A stretch of 64,000 nt of DNA from Stenotrophomonas aracearum (GTDB taxonomy: Bacteria; Pseudomonadota; Gammaproteobacteria; Xanthomonadales; Xanthomonadaceae). The stretch spans positions 1,995,001-2,059,000 of the forward strand of contig NZ_CP115543.1 of assembly GCF_031834615.1 (NCBI RefSeq), read 5' to 3'. Below the pieces are notes generated by a model that was given only the letters and a program-made list of their open reading frames with translations, was not told where the DNA came from and did not search any database. Shown one piece after another: positions 9,204 to 17,109 of this stretch; the first letter of the stretch is position 1, and every line of letters starts with the position of its first letter. The translations under genes and the position numbers were made by a program.

Positions 9204-10610
9204 ATGTCTGCCCGAACCCGATACCGCCACAGTGCGCGCCGCTGGCAGCCTGCGTTGCTGGCCGCAGCGCTCTCCGCGTCCGCGCCGCTGGCTGCGCAGG
9301 ACGCCATGCTCGGCACCATCCTGGAAGAACCCGGTGCGGCTGGGCTCGGCTTCCTCAGCCGCATCGAGTCGTCGCCGTACAAGGGCGCCGACGACCGTGT
9401 CGACCTGATGCCGCTCTACCTGTACGAAGGCGAGCGCTTCTTCCTGCGCTCCAATGCGGCCGGCGTCCGCTTCGCCACGCAGGAGAACCAGGGGCTGGAG
9501 CTGTTCGTCGAACGCCGGCTGGAAGGCTACCCCGAAGACGAAACGCCGGACATCCTCGAAGGCATGGAAACCCGCAACAGCGAAGCGGACATCGGGGCGC
9601 GCTATTACTTCAAGCACAACGACCATGCGCTGGATCTCAGCGTACGCCAGGACCTTTCCAACAACTCCAACGGCACCGAGATCCGCGCCGCCTACGGCCA
9701 CACCTGGCGCGGCGATCGCTGGGCCCTGCAGCCGGTGATCAGCCTGAACTGGCGCAGTGCCAAGCTCAACGATTACTACTTCGGCGTGGAGGATTACGAA
9801 GTCACGCCCGAGCGCAGCGCCTACTCGGCGGGCAGCGGCGTGGACGTGGTCGCCGGGCTGTACGGCCGCTACCGCATCCTGGAAAACTGGAGCCTGCTCG
9901 GTGGCGTGTATGCCAAGCGCTATTCCAGCACCGTGCGCAACAGCCCCCTGGTGGACAGCAACCTCGAATGGGGCGGCATGGTTGGCGCGGCCTACGACTT
10001 CGGCAACGGCCAGGTGCGCTGGGACGACGACCACACCCCGACCTATGTGAAAGTGTTCTACGGCCGCGACTCCGCCGATGGCTGCCACCTGGTCAAGATC
10101 ATGACCTTCAGCTGCGTCAGCCTCAACGATGACGACCCCACCGACATCTGGGGCGTGCACGTGGGCCGGCCGTTCGTGTCCGGGCTCAACGGCTGGCCGC
10201 TGGACCTGGTGGGGTATGTCGGCATCCTGCGCCACAACGAACGCGGCCACCAGCCCGATGCGTGGCAGATCGACGCGTACATGAAAGGCTTCTACTACGG
10301 GTTTCCGTGGTCGCACCGGGTCAAGACCCGGATCGGCTTCGGCTTCGGCGTGTCCTATGCCGAGCGCGTGCCGTATGCGGAGGTGCAGGCGCAGGCACAG
10401 CGCGAACGCAACACCTCCAAGGTGCTGAACTACCTGGATCCGAGCATCGACGTGAGCCTGGGCGACATCTTCGGCAGCGAGCGCTGGCACGAGCTGTACT
10501 TCGGTTTCGGCGTTTCGCACCGCTCGGGCATCTTCGGTTCGGCGCAGATGCTGGGCACCGTCGACGGTGGCTCCAACTACATCTACACCTACCTGGAAGG
10601 CGCGTTCTGA
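9204..10610 (+). CDS. MipA/OmpV-family outer-membrane protein with an extra C-terminal barrel region
   Basis: Exported (signal ending PLAAQ) and rich in alternating beta strands, with a terminal Phe (YLEGAF) typical of outer-membrane barrels. The first about 270 residues fit the MipA/OmpV fold (GFLSRIESSPYKGADDRVDLMPLYLYEG; VVAGLYGRYRILENWSLLGG; NLEWGGMVGAAYDFG). A further roughly 200 residues form another strand-rich segment (YVKVFYGRDSADGCHLVKI to the end), so at 468 residues it is much longer than a simple MipA. AGGAGG lies 4 nt before the ATG. Role unknown; the position at the end of an efflux/porin operon suggests an envelope function. Confidence 0.8.
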   Translation: MSARTRYRHSARRWQPALLAAALSASAPLAAQDAMLGTILEEPGAAGLGFLSRIESSPYKGADDRVDLMPLYLYEGERFFLRSNAAGVRFATQENQGLELFVERRLEGYPEDETPDILEGMETRNSEADIGARYYFKHNDHALDLSVRQDLSNNSNGTEIRAAYGHTWRGDRWALQPVISLNWRSAKLNDYYFGVEDYEVTPERSAYSAGSGVDVVAGLYGRYRILENWSLLGGVYAKRYSSTVRNSPLVDSNLEWGGMVGAAYDFGNGQVRWDDDHTPTYVKVFYGRDSADGCHLVKIMTFSCVSLNDDDPTDIWGVHVGRPFVSGLNGWPLDLVGYVGILRHNERGHQPDAWQIDAYMKGFYYGFPWSHRVKTRIGFGFGVSYAERVPYAEVQAQAQRERNTSKVLNYLDPSIDVSLGDIFGSERWHELYFGFGVSHRSGIFGSAQMLGTVDGGSNYIYTYLEGAF

Positions 10611-10624
10611 TGCAGGGTCCGGAA

Positions 10625-11203
10625 CTAGAGGGGGGCGCGGTCCTGCCGGAACAACAGGGCGATGGCGATGTAGGCCGCGCCCATGGCGACCAGCGCCAGG
10701 CCCACACCCCACGACGCGGAAGCACGCCCGGCCCAGGCTACGCCGCTCACGCAGACCACGGCTGCCACCAATGCGACCAAGCCGGAGACCAACGAGATCC
10801 AGCGCTTCCCACCCGGTCTGAAGCGGAATGCCAGGCTGATCTGGGCGATCGCCTGCACCACCAGCACCGCCGCCACCGTGGTCGCCACCGCATAGGCGGC
10901 CCATTCGGGGTGGGTGTAGATGGCGATGCCGCCGATGATCTGCGCCGCGCCCAATGCAATGGTCATCGCGAAACTGGGCAGGCCGTGCAGCAGGAACGCC
11001 TCGGTAAGCTGCAGCGCACCGGCAATCACCAGCAGGCCGGCGATCAGCACGGTCATGGTGCGCACCATGAAGGAGGAGGCGTAGATGCCGAACGCCCCCA
11101 GCATCAGCAGCAGAATGCCTACGATCAGCAGCCGCGGCCAGCTCGATTTCATGGCCATGCCGATGGAGCCGGGATCCTTGCCAAGACGGGTGAGGACGGT
11201 CAT
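10625..11203 (-). CDS. HdeD-family (DUF308) membrane protein
   Basis: A 192-residue protein of six hydrophobic helices arranged as three similar pairs (ILLLMLGAFGIYASSFMVRTMTVLIAGLLVIAGALQL; IALGAAQIIGGIAIYTHPEWAAYA; LVSGLVALVAAVV), the pattern of the HdeD acid-resistance membrane proteins. The ATG at 11203 is chosen with GGAG 8 nt upstream; a GTG immediately before it is also possible. It converges on the MipA-like gene with a 14-bp gap. No partner HdeA/HdeB genes are nearby, so a role in acid resistance is only family-based. Confidence 0.82.
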   Translation of the reverse strand: MTVLTRLGKDPGSIGMAMKSSWPRLLIVGILLLMLGAFGIYASSFMVRTMTVLIAGLLVIAGALQLTEAFLLHGLPSFAMTIALGAAQIIGGIAIYTHPEWAAYAVATTVAAVLVVQAIAQISLAFRFRPGGKRWISLVSGLVALVAAVVCVSGVAWAGRASASWGVGLALVAMGAAYIAIALLFRQDRAPL

Positions 11204-11362
11204 CACGGTCGCTCCAGGGTGGACCGCTCAATTACCTCCCGGCCAGCGTTAGGCGTTGGTGAAATGGCGACCAGTAAATCCCGCAGAACGGTGCACGCTG
11301 CACATCGCAGTAACGCCACCGCTCCTATACCCAACAGACCGTCTTTACGGGGGAGTAGTGCC

Positions 11363-12748
11363 ATGATGAACCGGCTTTCGTTCCGTATCCTGGGCGTCGC
11401 GCTGTCACTGGGCCTGGCCACGGCCACCTCCGCGCATTCCGTCATCCAGCAGGATCCCGGTGGCGCACTGGCTGAGCCTGCAGCAGCGCCTTCTCCAGCG
11501 GTACTGTTCACCAACGTACGGATTTTCGACGGCACCCACGCACGACTTTCCGGTCCGAGCAACGTGCTGGTGCAGGGCAACACCATCACCCGCATTTCCA
11601 CGGGCGCCATCGACGCAGCCGGCGCGCGCGTCATCGACGGCCGGGGCCGCACGCTGATGCCGGGGCTGATCGACGCGCACTGGCACAGCATGTTCGCCGG
11701 CATTCCGATCCAGACGCTGATGACCGCCGACAACGGCTACATCAACATCGTCGCGGGCGCCGAGTCGCGCAAGACGCTGATGCGTGGTTTCACCACTGTG
11801 CGTGACGTCGGTGGCGCGGTGTGGGGCCTGAAGGCGGCGGTGGATGCCGGGCATGTGGAAGGGCCGCGGATCTTCCCGTCCGGCGCGATGATCACCGTGA
11901 CCAGCGGACATGGCGATTTCCGCCAACCCTCCGACCTGCCACGCACGCTGGGAGCGCCCGGCTCGCGCCACGACCTGCTGGGCGACGGCGCCATCGCCGA
12001 CAGTCCCGACGAACTGCGCATGCGCGTGCGCGAGCAGCTGATGCGCGGCGCCAGCCAGATCAAGCTGACCGCCGGTGGCGGAGTATCCTCACCACATAGC
12101 CCGCTGGACGCGGTGACGTTCACCGAGGCGGAACTGCGGGCGGCGGTCGAGGCCGCTACGGATTGGGGCACCTACGTGGCCGTGCATGCCTATACCCCGG
12201 AAGCCATCCAGCGCTCCATCCGCGCCGGGGTGAAGTGCATCGAACACGGCAGCCTGATGGACGACGCCAGCGCCCGGCGCATCCGCGACACCGGCACCTG
12301 GCTCAGTACCCAGCCGCTGCCGGAGGAACTGGCCAACGCGTTCCCGCGTGGCTCGGAACAATGGTTGAAGGCGCAGGAGGTGTTCGCCGGCACCGATCAG
12401 ACCTACCGCTTCGCGATCAAGTACAAGCTCAAGACCGCCTTCGGCACCGACGTGCTGTTCTCCAGCGCGCTGGCCGGCCAGCAGAACCGCATCCTGGCCA
12501 GCCTGACCCGCTGGTACACCCCGGCCGAGACCCTGATCATGGCCACCGGCACCAACGCCCAGCTACTGGCCCTGTCCGGCAAGCGCAGCCCCTACGCCGG
12601 CCGCCTGGGCGTAGTGGAAGAGGGCGCCCTGGCCGACCTGCTGCTGGTCAACGGCGATCCCCTCTCCGATATAGCCGTCATCACCAACCCGGACGCAAAT
12701 TTCAACGTAATCATGAAAGACGGCAGGATCTACAAAGAAGACCGCTGA
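11363..12748 (+). CDS. Secreted metal-dependent amidohydrolase
   Basis: Amidohydrolase-superfamily enzyme of the imidazolonepropionase/prolidase-like group, probably hydrolysing an amide or peptide-like substrate in the periplasm. A signal peptide precedes residue 35. Metal ligands can be followed: GLIDAHWH near residue 104 (HxH), the candidate carbamylated Lys in IKLTAGGG near 232, His in VAVHAY near 273, His in CIEHG near 293, and Asp in FGTDV near 361. The C-terminus ends with the usual EEGALADLLLVNGDPLSDI. GGGGAG lies about 9 nt before the ATG at 11363; a much longer open frame upstream is antisense to the HdeD gene and was discarded. The substrate is unknown. Confidence 0.88.
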   Translation: MMNRLSFRILGVALSLGLATATSAHSVIQQDPGGALAEPAAAPSPAVLFTNVRIFDGTHARLSGPSNVLVQGNTITRISTGAIDAAGARVIDGRGRTLMPGLIDAHWHSMFAGIPIQTLMTADNGYINIVAGAESRKTLMRGFTTVRDVGGAVWGLKAAVDAGHVEGPRIFPSGAMITVTSGHGDFRQPSDLPRTLGAPGSRHDLLGDGAIADSPDELRMRVREQLMRGASQIKLTAGGGVSSPHSPLDAVTFTEAELRAAVEAATDWGTYVAVHAYTPEAIQRSIRAGVKCIEHGSLMDDASARRIRDTGTWLSTQPLPEELANAFPRGSEQWLKAQEVFAGTDQTYRFAIKYKLKTAFGTDVLFSSALAGQQNRILASLTRWYTPAETLIMATGTNAQLLALSGKRSPYAGRLGVVEEGALADLLLVNGDPLSDIAVITNPDANFNVIMKDGRIYKEDR

Positions 12749-12772
12749 GAAAATTGCTGGAACCCGCGTAGC

Positions 12773-12789
12773 GACACGCCACGCGTGTC
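12773..12789. terminator. Hairpin between convergent genes, possible bidirectional terminator
   Basis: GACACGC and GCGTGTC pair around a 3-base loop in the 66-bp gap between the amidohydrolase stop and the stop of the convergent membrane-protein gene. No clear T-tract follows on either side, so intrinsic termination is not certain. Confidence 0.45.
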
Positions 12790-12814
12790 CCAAGGAACAA
12801 CGATCCGCACGAAA

Positions 12815-13183
12815 TCAATTCCCAACCCCCATCCCACCCCCCGCCTTGAAGTTCAACACCAGCAGAACCACCCGCCAGAAGATGAACGCATACGCCGCAC
12901 ACAACAGAATCTGCAGCAGCAGGTGCGACTTCATCCGGCTCAACCGCCACAGCCCATCCAGCAGGTTCAGCAGCAGCAACGAGCCTCCGATCGCCACCAC
13001 CACATACCCCACCAACGTCGGGTTCACCAGGTCCAGCTCCCCCGGCCCTTCCCGCACCACCTCCAGCCCGGCCGCCGTAATCAGCGTGGAGACCGCCATG
13101 TTGCGGGTGTTCTCGAATATCAGGCGCAGCACGCCGTTGTCGAAGAGTTGAACGGCGATACGCCTGATCGAAGCAGGAAGCAT
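12815..13183 (-). CDS. Small membrane protein of unknown function
   Basis: A 122-residue protein with two or three hydrophobic helices: VGYVVVAIGGSLLLLNLLDGLWRL near residues 57-80 and LLLQILLCAAYAFIFWRVVLLVLNF near 87-112. The ATG at 13183 has AAGGGGTGAG just upstream. It is convergent with the amidohydrolase gene. I do not recognise the family; consistent codon use and a clean start favour a real gene. Confidence 0.65.
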   Translation of the reverse strand: MLPASIRRIAVQLFDNGVLRLIFENTRNMAVSTLITAAGLEVVREGPGELDLVNPTLVGYVVVAIGGSLLLLNLLDGLWRLSRMKSHLLLQILLCAAYAFIFWRVVLLVLNFKAGGGMGVGN

Positions 13184-13277
13184 GTCTCACCCCTTGCCGG
13201 CGTATGTGCCGGGTCAGGCACAGGGTTGTCCGCACCCCATTAAGCCGGCGTGGACATCCTGCCTGCGTCGGTTGCGA

Positions 13278-13478
13278 CTAGGTAGCTTTACTGATGCGCG
13301 GATGCGCCCCACCGGCCCAGACTTTGTCCAGGTGATCCGTATGGGGCAGGGCAATGGCCAGGGTAGCTTCGAACCGGGTGTTGTATGCGTCGATGGCGTC
13401 CTCGGCCGACCCACAGCCGGGGGCACTGTGCGGGATCTCCGATGTTGGGTCCCGCCGGTACAGCCGGTATCCCGCCAC
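13278..13478 (-). CDS. Small hypothetical protein, about 66 residues
   Basis: The translation reads YRLYRRDPTSEIPHSAPG followed by GSAEDAIDAYNTRFEATLAI and ends ISKAT. It has a soluble, natural composition, unlike the Arg/Pro-rich shadow frames on the opposite strand. No ATG is available; GTG at 13478 is the apparent start and has no convincing ribosome-binding site, so the N-terminus is uncertain. Function unknown. Confidence 0.45.
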   Translation of the reverse strand: MAGYRLYRRDPTSEIPHSAPGCGSAEDAIDAYNTRFEATLAIALPHTDHLDKVWAGGAHPRISKAT

Positions 13479-13485
13479 CCGCGCG

Positions 13486-13791
13486 GTGCGCTACGCGACC
13501 GAACCCGGGTGCCCGACGGAAGGCGAGGGCACGGGTGACGGCAACGAACCGCCCGGCGCGCAACCGCCCTCCGCGCCGGTTTCGAGCGCCACGCTGGATG
13601 GAAGCTACCGCGGCGCGAGCTACCGGGTCACCGCCTGGCAGCCCCAGGGCAAGCCGGCGTTCGTGTTCCTGCTGGCGATCGGTGAGCGGAAATTCCTGCA
13701 GCCGAACATCCCTGAAGGGGCCGACTTCGAGGAGGTCATGCGGCACGCAGCACATTACGTGGAGCAGCTGCTGGACGAAGACGAAGCCTGA
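13486..13791 (+). CDS. Small hypothetical protein, start uncertain
   Basis: The C-terminal about 65 residues (LDGSYRGASYRVTAWQPQGK, then FVFLLAIGERKFLQPNIPEG and EEVMRHAAHYVEQLLDEDEA) look like a genuine small soluble domain. The frame stays open back to 13354, but the part before about 13480 is antisense to the small gene above and has shadow-like composition, so I place the start at the GTG at 13486. No clear ribosome-binding site is visible. Function unknown. Confidence 0.45.
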   Translation: MRYATEPGCPTEGEGTGDGNEPPGAQPPSAPVSSATLDGSYRGASYRVTAWQPQGKPAFVFLLAIGERKFLQPNIPEGADFEEVMRHAAHYVEQLLDEDEA

Positions 13792-13794
13792 TTC

Positions 13795-13810
13795 ACGTGA
13801 CGCGTCACGT
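13795..13810. promoter_or_regulatory. 16-bp perfect palindrome, candidate operator
   Basis: ACGTGACGCGTCACGT is self-complementary and starts 3 bp after the preceding stop codon, about 150 bp upstream of the adhesin gene. A near-identical sequence (CGTGACGCATCACGTC) lies in the divergent region at 24501, and several TGTCAC-like elements follow at 13850-13895. A shared regulator site is possible, but no protein is implicated. Confidence 0.35.
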
Positions 13811-13958
13811 CGGTCCTTGAGGCGTATTCGCTCCGATTTCACAACAATGTCACCTTTGTCACCTCGATGACACCACTTTTGTGGTCAATGTCACGGCAGC
13901 GTCATGCGTTCCTGGCGCGGATGCGGCGTTCTAGGGTCTTCCAACCCAGAGCCCGCCC

Positions 13959-16900
13959 ATGCTTCCGACCACCCGCACCCTGCATCGCAAAGCGCTGACT
14001 GCCGCGCTCCTGTCCGTCCTGACCCTGCCGGCATACGCTGCCGGCGTGAACTGCCAGCTGCTGGATGACAACGGCGCGCCACTGCCGATCGACAGCACCG
14101 CTACCGGCGACCAGAGCCTGGCCTGCGGCACCGACGCGAGCGCTAGCGGCAAGGGCAGCACCGCCGTGGGCACCTGGGTGGACCTGGACAATGACGGCGC
14201 AGTGGACCCCAATGAGGTGACGTGGGCCAACGGCACCAACGCGACCGCAGTCGGTGCTGCCGCGCAGGCCCTGGCCAACAACAGCACGGCCATCGGCGTG
14301 CGTGCAGTGGCCGTCAGTGAAGGAAGCGTGGCTATCGGCAACCAGGCCGGCGCCGTGCATGCCGGTTCGCTGACCACCAATTCGGTTGTCTATACCAAGG
14401 GAAGTCCACAGCAACGCACCACCACCAAGGTGGATACCACGCCTGCAGGCACCAGCGTCAACGCCATCGCGGTGGGAAGCGGCGCCACTGCCAACGGCAG
14501 CAACAACATCGCGATGGGTACCGGCACCCAGGTGCGCGCCATCAACGGAAGCCTGAGCGTCAGCCAGGACGCGAGCGGGGTGGTCACCAAACTTGAAACG
14601 CTCACGGAAACTCCCGCGCAGAACTCGGTCGCGGTTGGCAACGGCGCCACGGTCAATGGCAATGGCTCCATCGCACTGGGCAATGGCGCGACCGTGACCG
14701 GAACCAAGGGCAACCAGACCACCTTCGTCAGCGATTGGGCGGGCAGTTACGTCGATTCGACCACCACCGAAGCAGCCGCCAACTCCATCGCCATCGGCAA
14801 CGGCGCCACGTCGAAGGGCAACAACAACGTGGTCATCGGCTCCGGCGCAGGGACCGCCGGCGACGTGCTCTATACGTCCTACAGCCCGAACTGGCTGCCC
14901 GACCAGAACTCCACGGTGGTGGGGGCTGGCGCCCAGTCCATCCGCACCAACGGGACCGCGTTCGGCTACACCTCCATCGCGTTCAACCCTTACTCCACCG
15001 CCATGGGCTACATGTCCTATGCGCTGGGCACCGGCTCGGTGGCGGTCGGCGGGTGGCTGGACTGGGCGCAGGCGTTTGGCGGCACCCCGCGGGGTCCGGG
15101 CAACATCAGCAATGCTTACGGCAAAGCCTATTCCATCAGCCTGGGCAGCGCCGCATTCGGCAGCGGAACCTATTCGTTCGGCAACTACAGCACCGCGCTG
15201 GGACCGGCCGCTGCCACCGGCGACCGCGACACCGAAAACCCCGGCCCGACCAGCATCATCCGCAACTACGACAGTGTCGACCCGACCGTAGTCTCCGGTT
15301 CGTTTGCGGGCGGCTTCTTCGCCCAGGCCGCCGGCCGTTCCAGCGTTGCCATCGGGCGGGAATCCAGCGCGGCCGACGCCGACGCCATCGCCATCGGCAC
15401 CCAGACCGTCGCCTACGGCGTCGCCAGCATCGCGCTCGGCGACCAGGCCATCGCCACCTGGCACCGCAACATCGCCATCGGCGAGAACGCCTACGCCGAC
15501 GGCTGGACCGGCACCGGCAACATCGCCTTCGGCCAGGATGCCAAGACCGCGCCGGGCGTGGGCGGGGAGTCCAGCAACGCCATCGCCTTCGGTACCGGCG
15601 CGCAGGCGACCGAGACCTCCGCGCTGGCCATGGGTTCTGCCGCGCAGGCCACCGGCCTGGGCAGTACCGCGCTCGGCAACACGGCACAGGCACTTGGTGC
15701 CAGTAGTGCTGCGGTGGGCGAGGGCAGCCTGGCAAGTGGCAACGCCGCTACCGCCATCGGCAACTATGCCTACGCCTCCGGTGACTCGGCCATGGCCAGC
15801 GGCACCAATGCCTTCGCCACCGGCACCCAGGCCATCGCGTCGGGCTACAACAGCTATGCAGGCGGGGACGACGCCGTGGCCATCGGCAGCTACGCCGTGG
15901 TTGAAACCGCAGGCAGCGTGGCGATCGGAAGCGGCGCGGCGGTTTACGGGCTGAACAGCGTGGCGATCGGCATGAATGCCAGCGCAGAGCAGGACAACGT
16001 GGTGTCGGTCGGCAGCGCCGGTGCCGAACGCCGCGTGGTCAACGTGGACAACGCGGTGGATGCCACCGACGCGGTCAACAAGCGTCAGCTGGACGCGGTG
16101 GTCGCCGACGTTGGCGGCACCCTCGGTTCCCAGCTTGACACCGTCGCTACCGCACTCGGCGGCGGCGCGGCGGTGAATGCCACCGGCATCAGCGCCCCGA
16201 GCTTCGCCTTCCAGGGCGGCAGCTACACGAATGTTGGCGCCAGCTTCAACGCCATCGATGCGGCCTTCAACGGTCTGCAGGATCGCGTGGCCGTGCTGGA
16301 AAGCGCACCCACGGGGTCGACGCCGGTGGCATCGGACGCACCGATGGGCAGCGGTGACGGCCTGGCGCTGGGTACCGGCTCGAATGCAACCGACGCCAAC
16401 GATACGGCCGTGGGCAGCGGCGCGAAGGTTGGCGCGGCCAACAGCGTGGCCGTAGGCAGCAATGCCCTGGTTGACGCCAGCGCCGACAATGCCGTCGCCG
16501 TAGGCGCCGACAGCCATGCCAGCGCAAGCAGCGCAGTGGCGCTTGGCCAGGGCGCGGTCGCCGACCAGGAGAACACCGTGTCGGTGGGCAATGCCGCCCA
16601 GCAGCGCCGCATCACCCAGGTCGCCGCCGGTACAGATGCCAACGACGCGGCAAACGTCGGCCAGGTGCAGGACGCCGACGCCGCCACCCTGGCCTCGGCG
16701 AACAGCTACACCGACACCACCGCGACCCGCACGTTGTCCAGTGCCAACGCGTATGCCGATTCCCAGCTCAAGGGCCTGAACGACAGCTTCGACCTGCTGC
16801 GCAACGACGTCAACGCACGCCTCAACGCCCAGGACAAGCGGCTGGACCGCCAGGGCGCGATGGGTAGCGCGATGATGAACATGGCCATCAACGCCGCCAA

Positions 16901-17072
16901 CTCGCGCAGCCCGCGCGGCCGCGTGGCGGCCGGCGTGGGCTGGCAGAACGGCGAAAGCGCGCTGTCGGTCGGCTACTCCAAGGCCTTGAGCGACCGCGTC
17001 TCCATGAGCATCGGTGGGGCCTTCAGCAGCGACGACCGCTCTGCCGGCCTCGGCTTCGGCGTTGACCTGTAA
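13959..17072 (+). CDS. Trimeric autotransporter adhesin (YadA/Hia-type)
   Basis: Type Vc-secreted surface adhesin, 1037 residues. A signal peptide (LSVLTLPAYAAG) is followed by a long head of degenerate about 14-residue YadA-head repeats (NSVAVGNGATVNGNGSIALG, SIAIGNGATSKGNNNVVIG and so on) to near residue 690. Two neck/stalk junctions are visible: DATDAVNKRQLDAV near 700 and DANDAANVGQVQDADAATLA near 890. A short coiled coil (DLLRNDVNARLNAQDKRLDRQ) and the YadA membrane anchor end in GGAFSSDDRSAGLGFGVDL. No strong ribosome-binding site is visible. It stands upstream of a protease gene; adhesion or biofilm function is inferred from the family. Confidence 0.93.
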   Translation: MLPTTRTLHRKALTAALLSVLTLPAYAAGVNCQLLDDNGAPLPIDSTATGDQSLACGTDASASGKGSTAVGTWVDLDNDGAVDPNEVTWANGTNATAVGAAAQALANNSTAIGVRAVAVSEGSVAIGNQAGAVHAGSLTTNSVVYTKGSPQQRTTTKVDTTPAGTSVNAIAVGSGATANGSNNIAMGTGTQVRAINGSLSVSQDASGVVTKLETLTETPAQNSVAVGNGATVNGNGSIALGNGATVTGTKGNQTTFVSDWAGSYVDSTTTEAAANSIAIGNGATSKGNNNVVIGSGAGTAGDVLYTSYSPNWLPDQNSTVVGAGAQSIRTNGTAFGYTSIAFNPYSTAMGYMSYALGTGSVAVGGWLDWAQAFGGTPRGPGNISNAYGKAYSISLGSAAFGSGTYSFGNYSTALGPAAATGDRDTENPGPTSIIRNYDSVDPTVVSGSFAGGFFAQAAGRSSVAIGRESSAADADAIAIGTQTVAYGVASIALGDQAIATWHRNIAIGENAYADGWTGTGNIAFGQDAKTAPGVGGESSNAIAFGTGAQATETSALAMGSAAQATGLGSTALGNTAQALGASSAAVGEGSLASGNAATAIGNYAYASGDSAMASGTNAFATGTQAIASGYNSYAGGDDAVAIGSYAVVETAGSVAIGSGAAVYGLNSVAIGMNASAEQDNVVSVGSAGAERRVVNVDNAVDATDAVNKRQLDAVVADVGGTLGSQLDTVATALGGGAAVNATGISAPSFAFQGGSYTNVGASFNAIDAAFNGLQDRVAVLESAPTGSTPVASDAPMGSGDGLALGTGSNATDANDTAVGSGAKVGAANSVAVGSNALVDASADNAVAVGADSHASASSAVALGQGAVADQENTVSVGNAAQQRRITQVAAGTDANDAANVGQVQDADAATLASANSYTDTTATRTLSSANAYADSQLKGLNDSFDLLRNDVNARLNAQDKRLDRQGAMGSAMMNMAINAANSRSPRGRVAAGVGWQNGESALSVGYSKALSDRVSMSIGGAFSSDDRSAGLGFGVDL

Positions 17073-17109
17073 TCCCCATCCCCAGACTCCGCATTCCAGG
17101 AATCCATCC

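Noticed and set aside
10262..11362. N-terminal extension of the amidohydrolase frame
   Set aside because: It runs antisense to the HdeD gene and through the MipA 3' end; the ATG at 11363 has a ribosome-binding site and gives a signal peptide.
14100..16600. Short repeats resembling a CRISPR-like or tandem-repeat array
   Set aside because: They are degenerate coding repeats of the adhesin head, with no constant repeat or unique spacers, and no cas genes are present.
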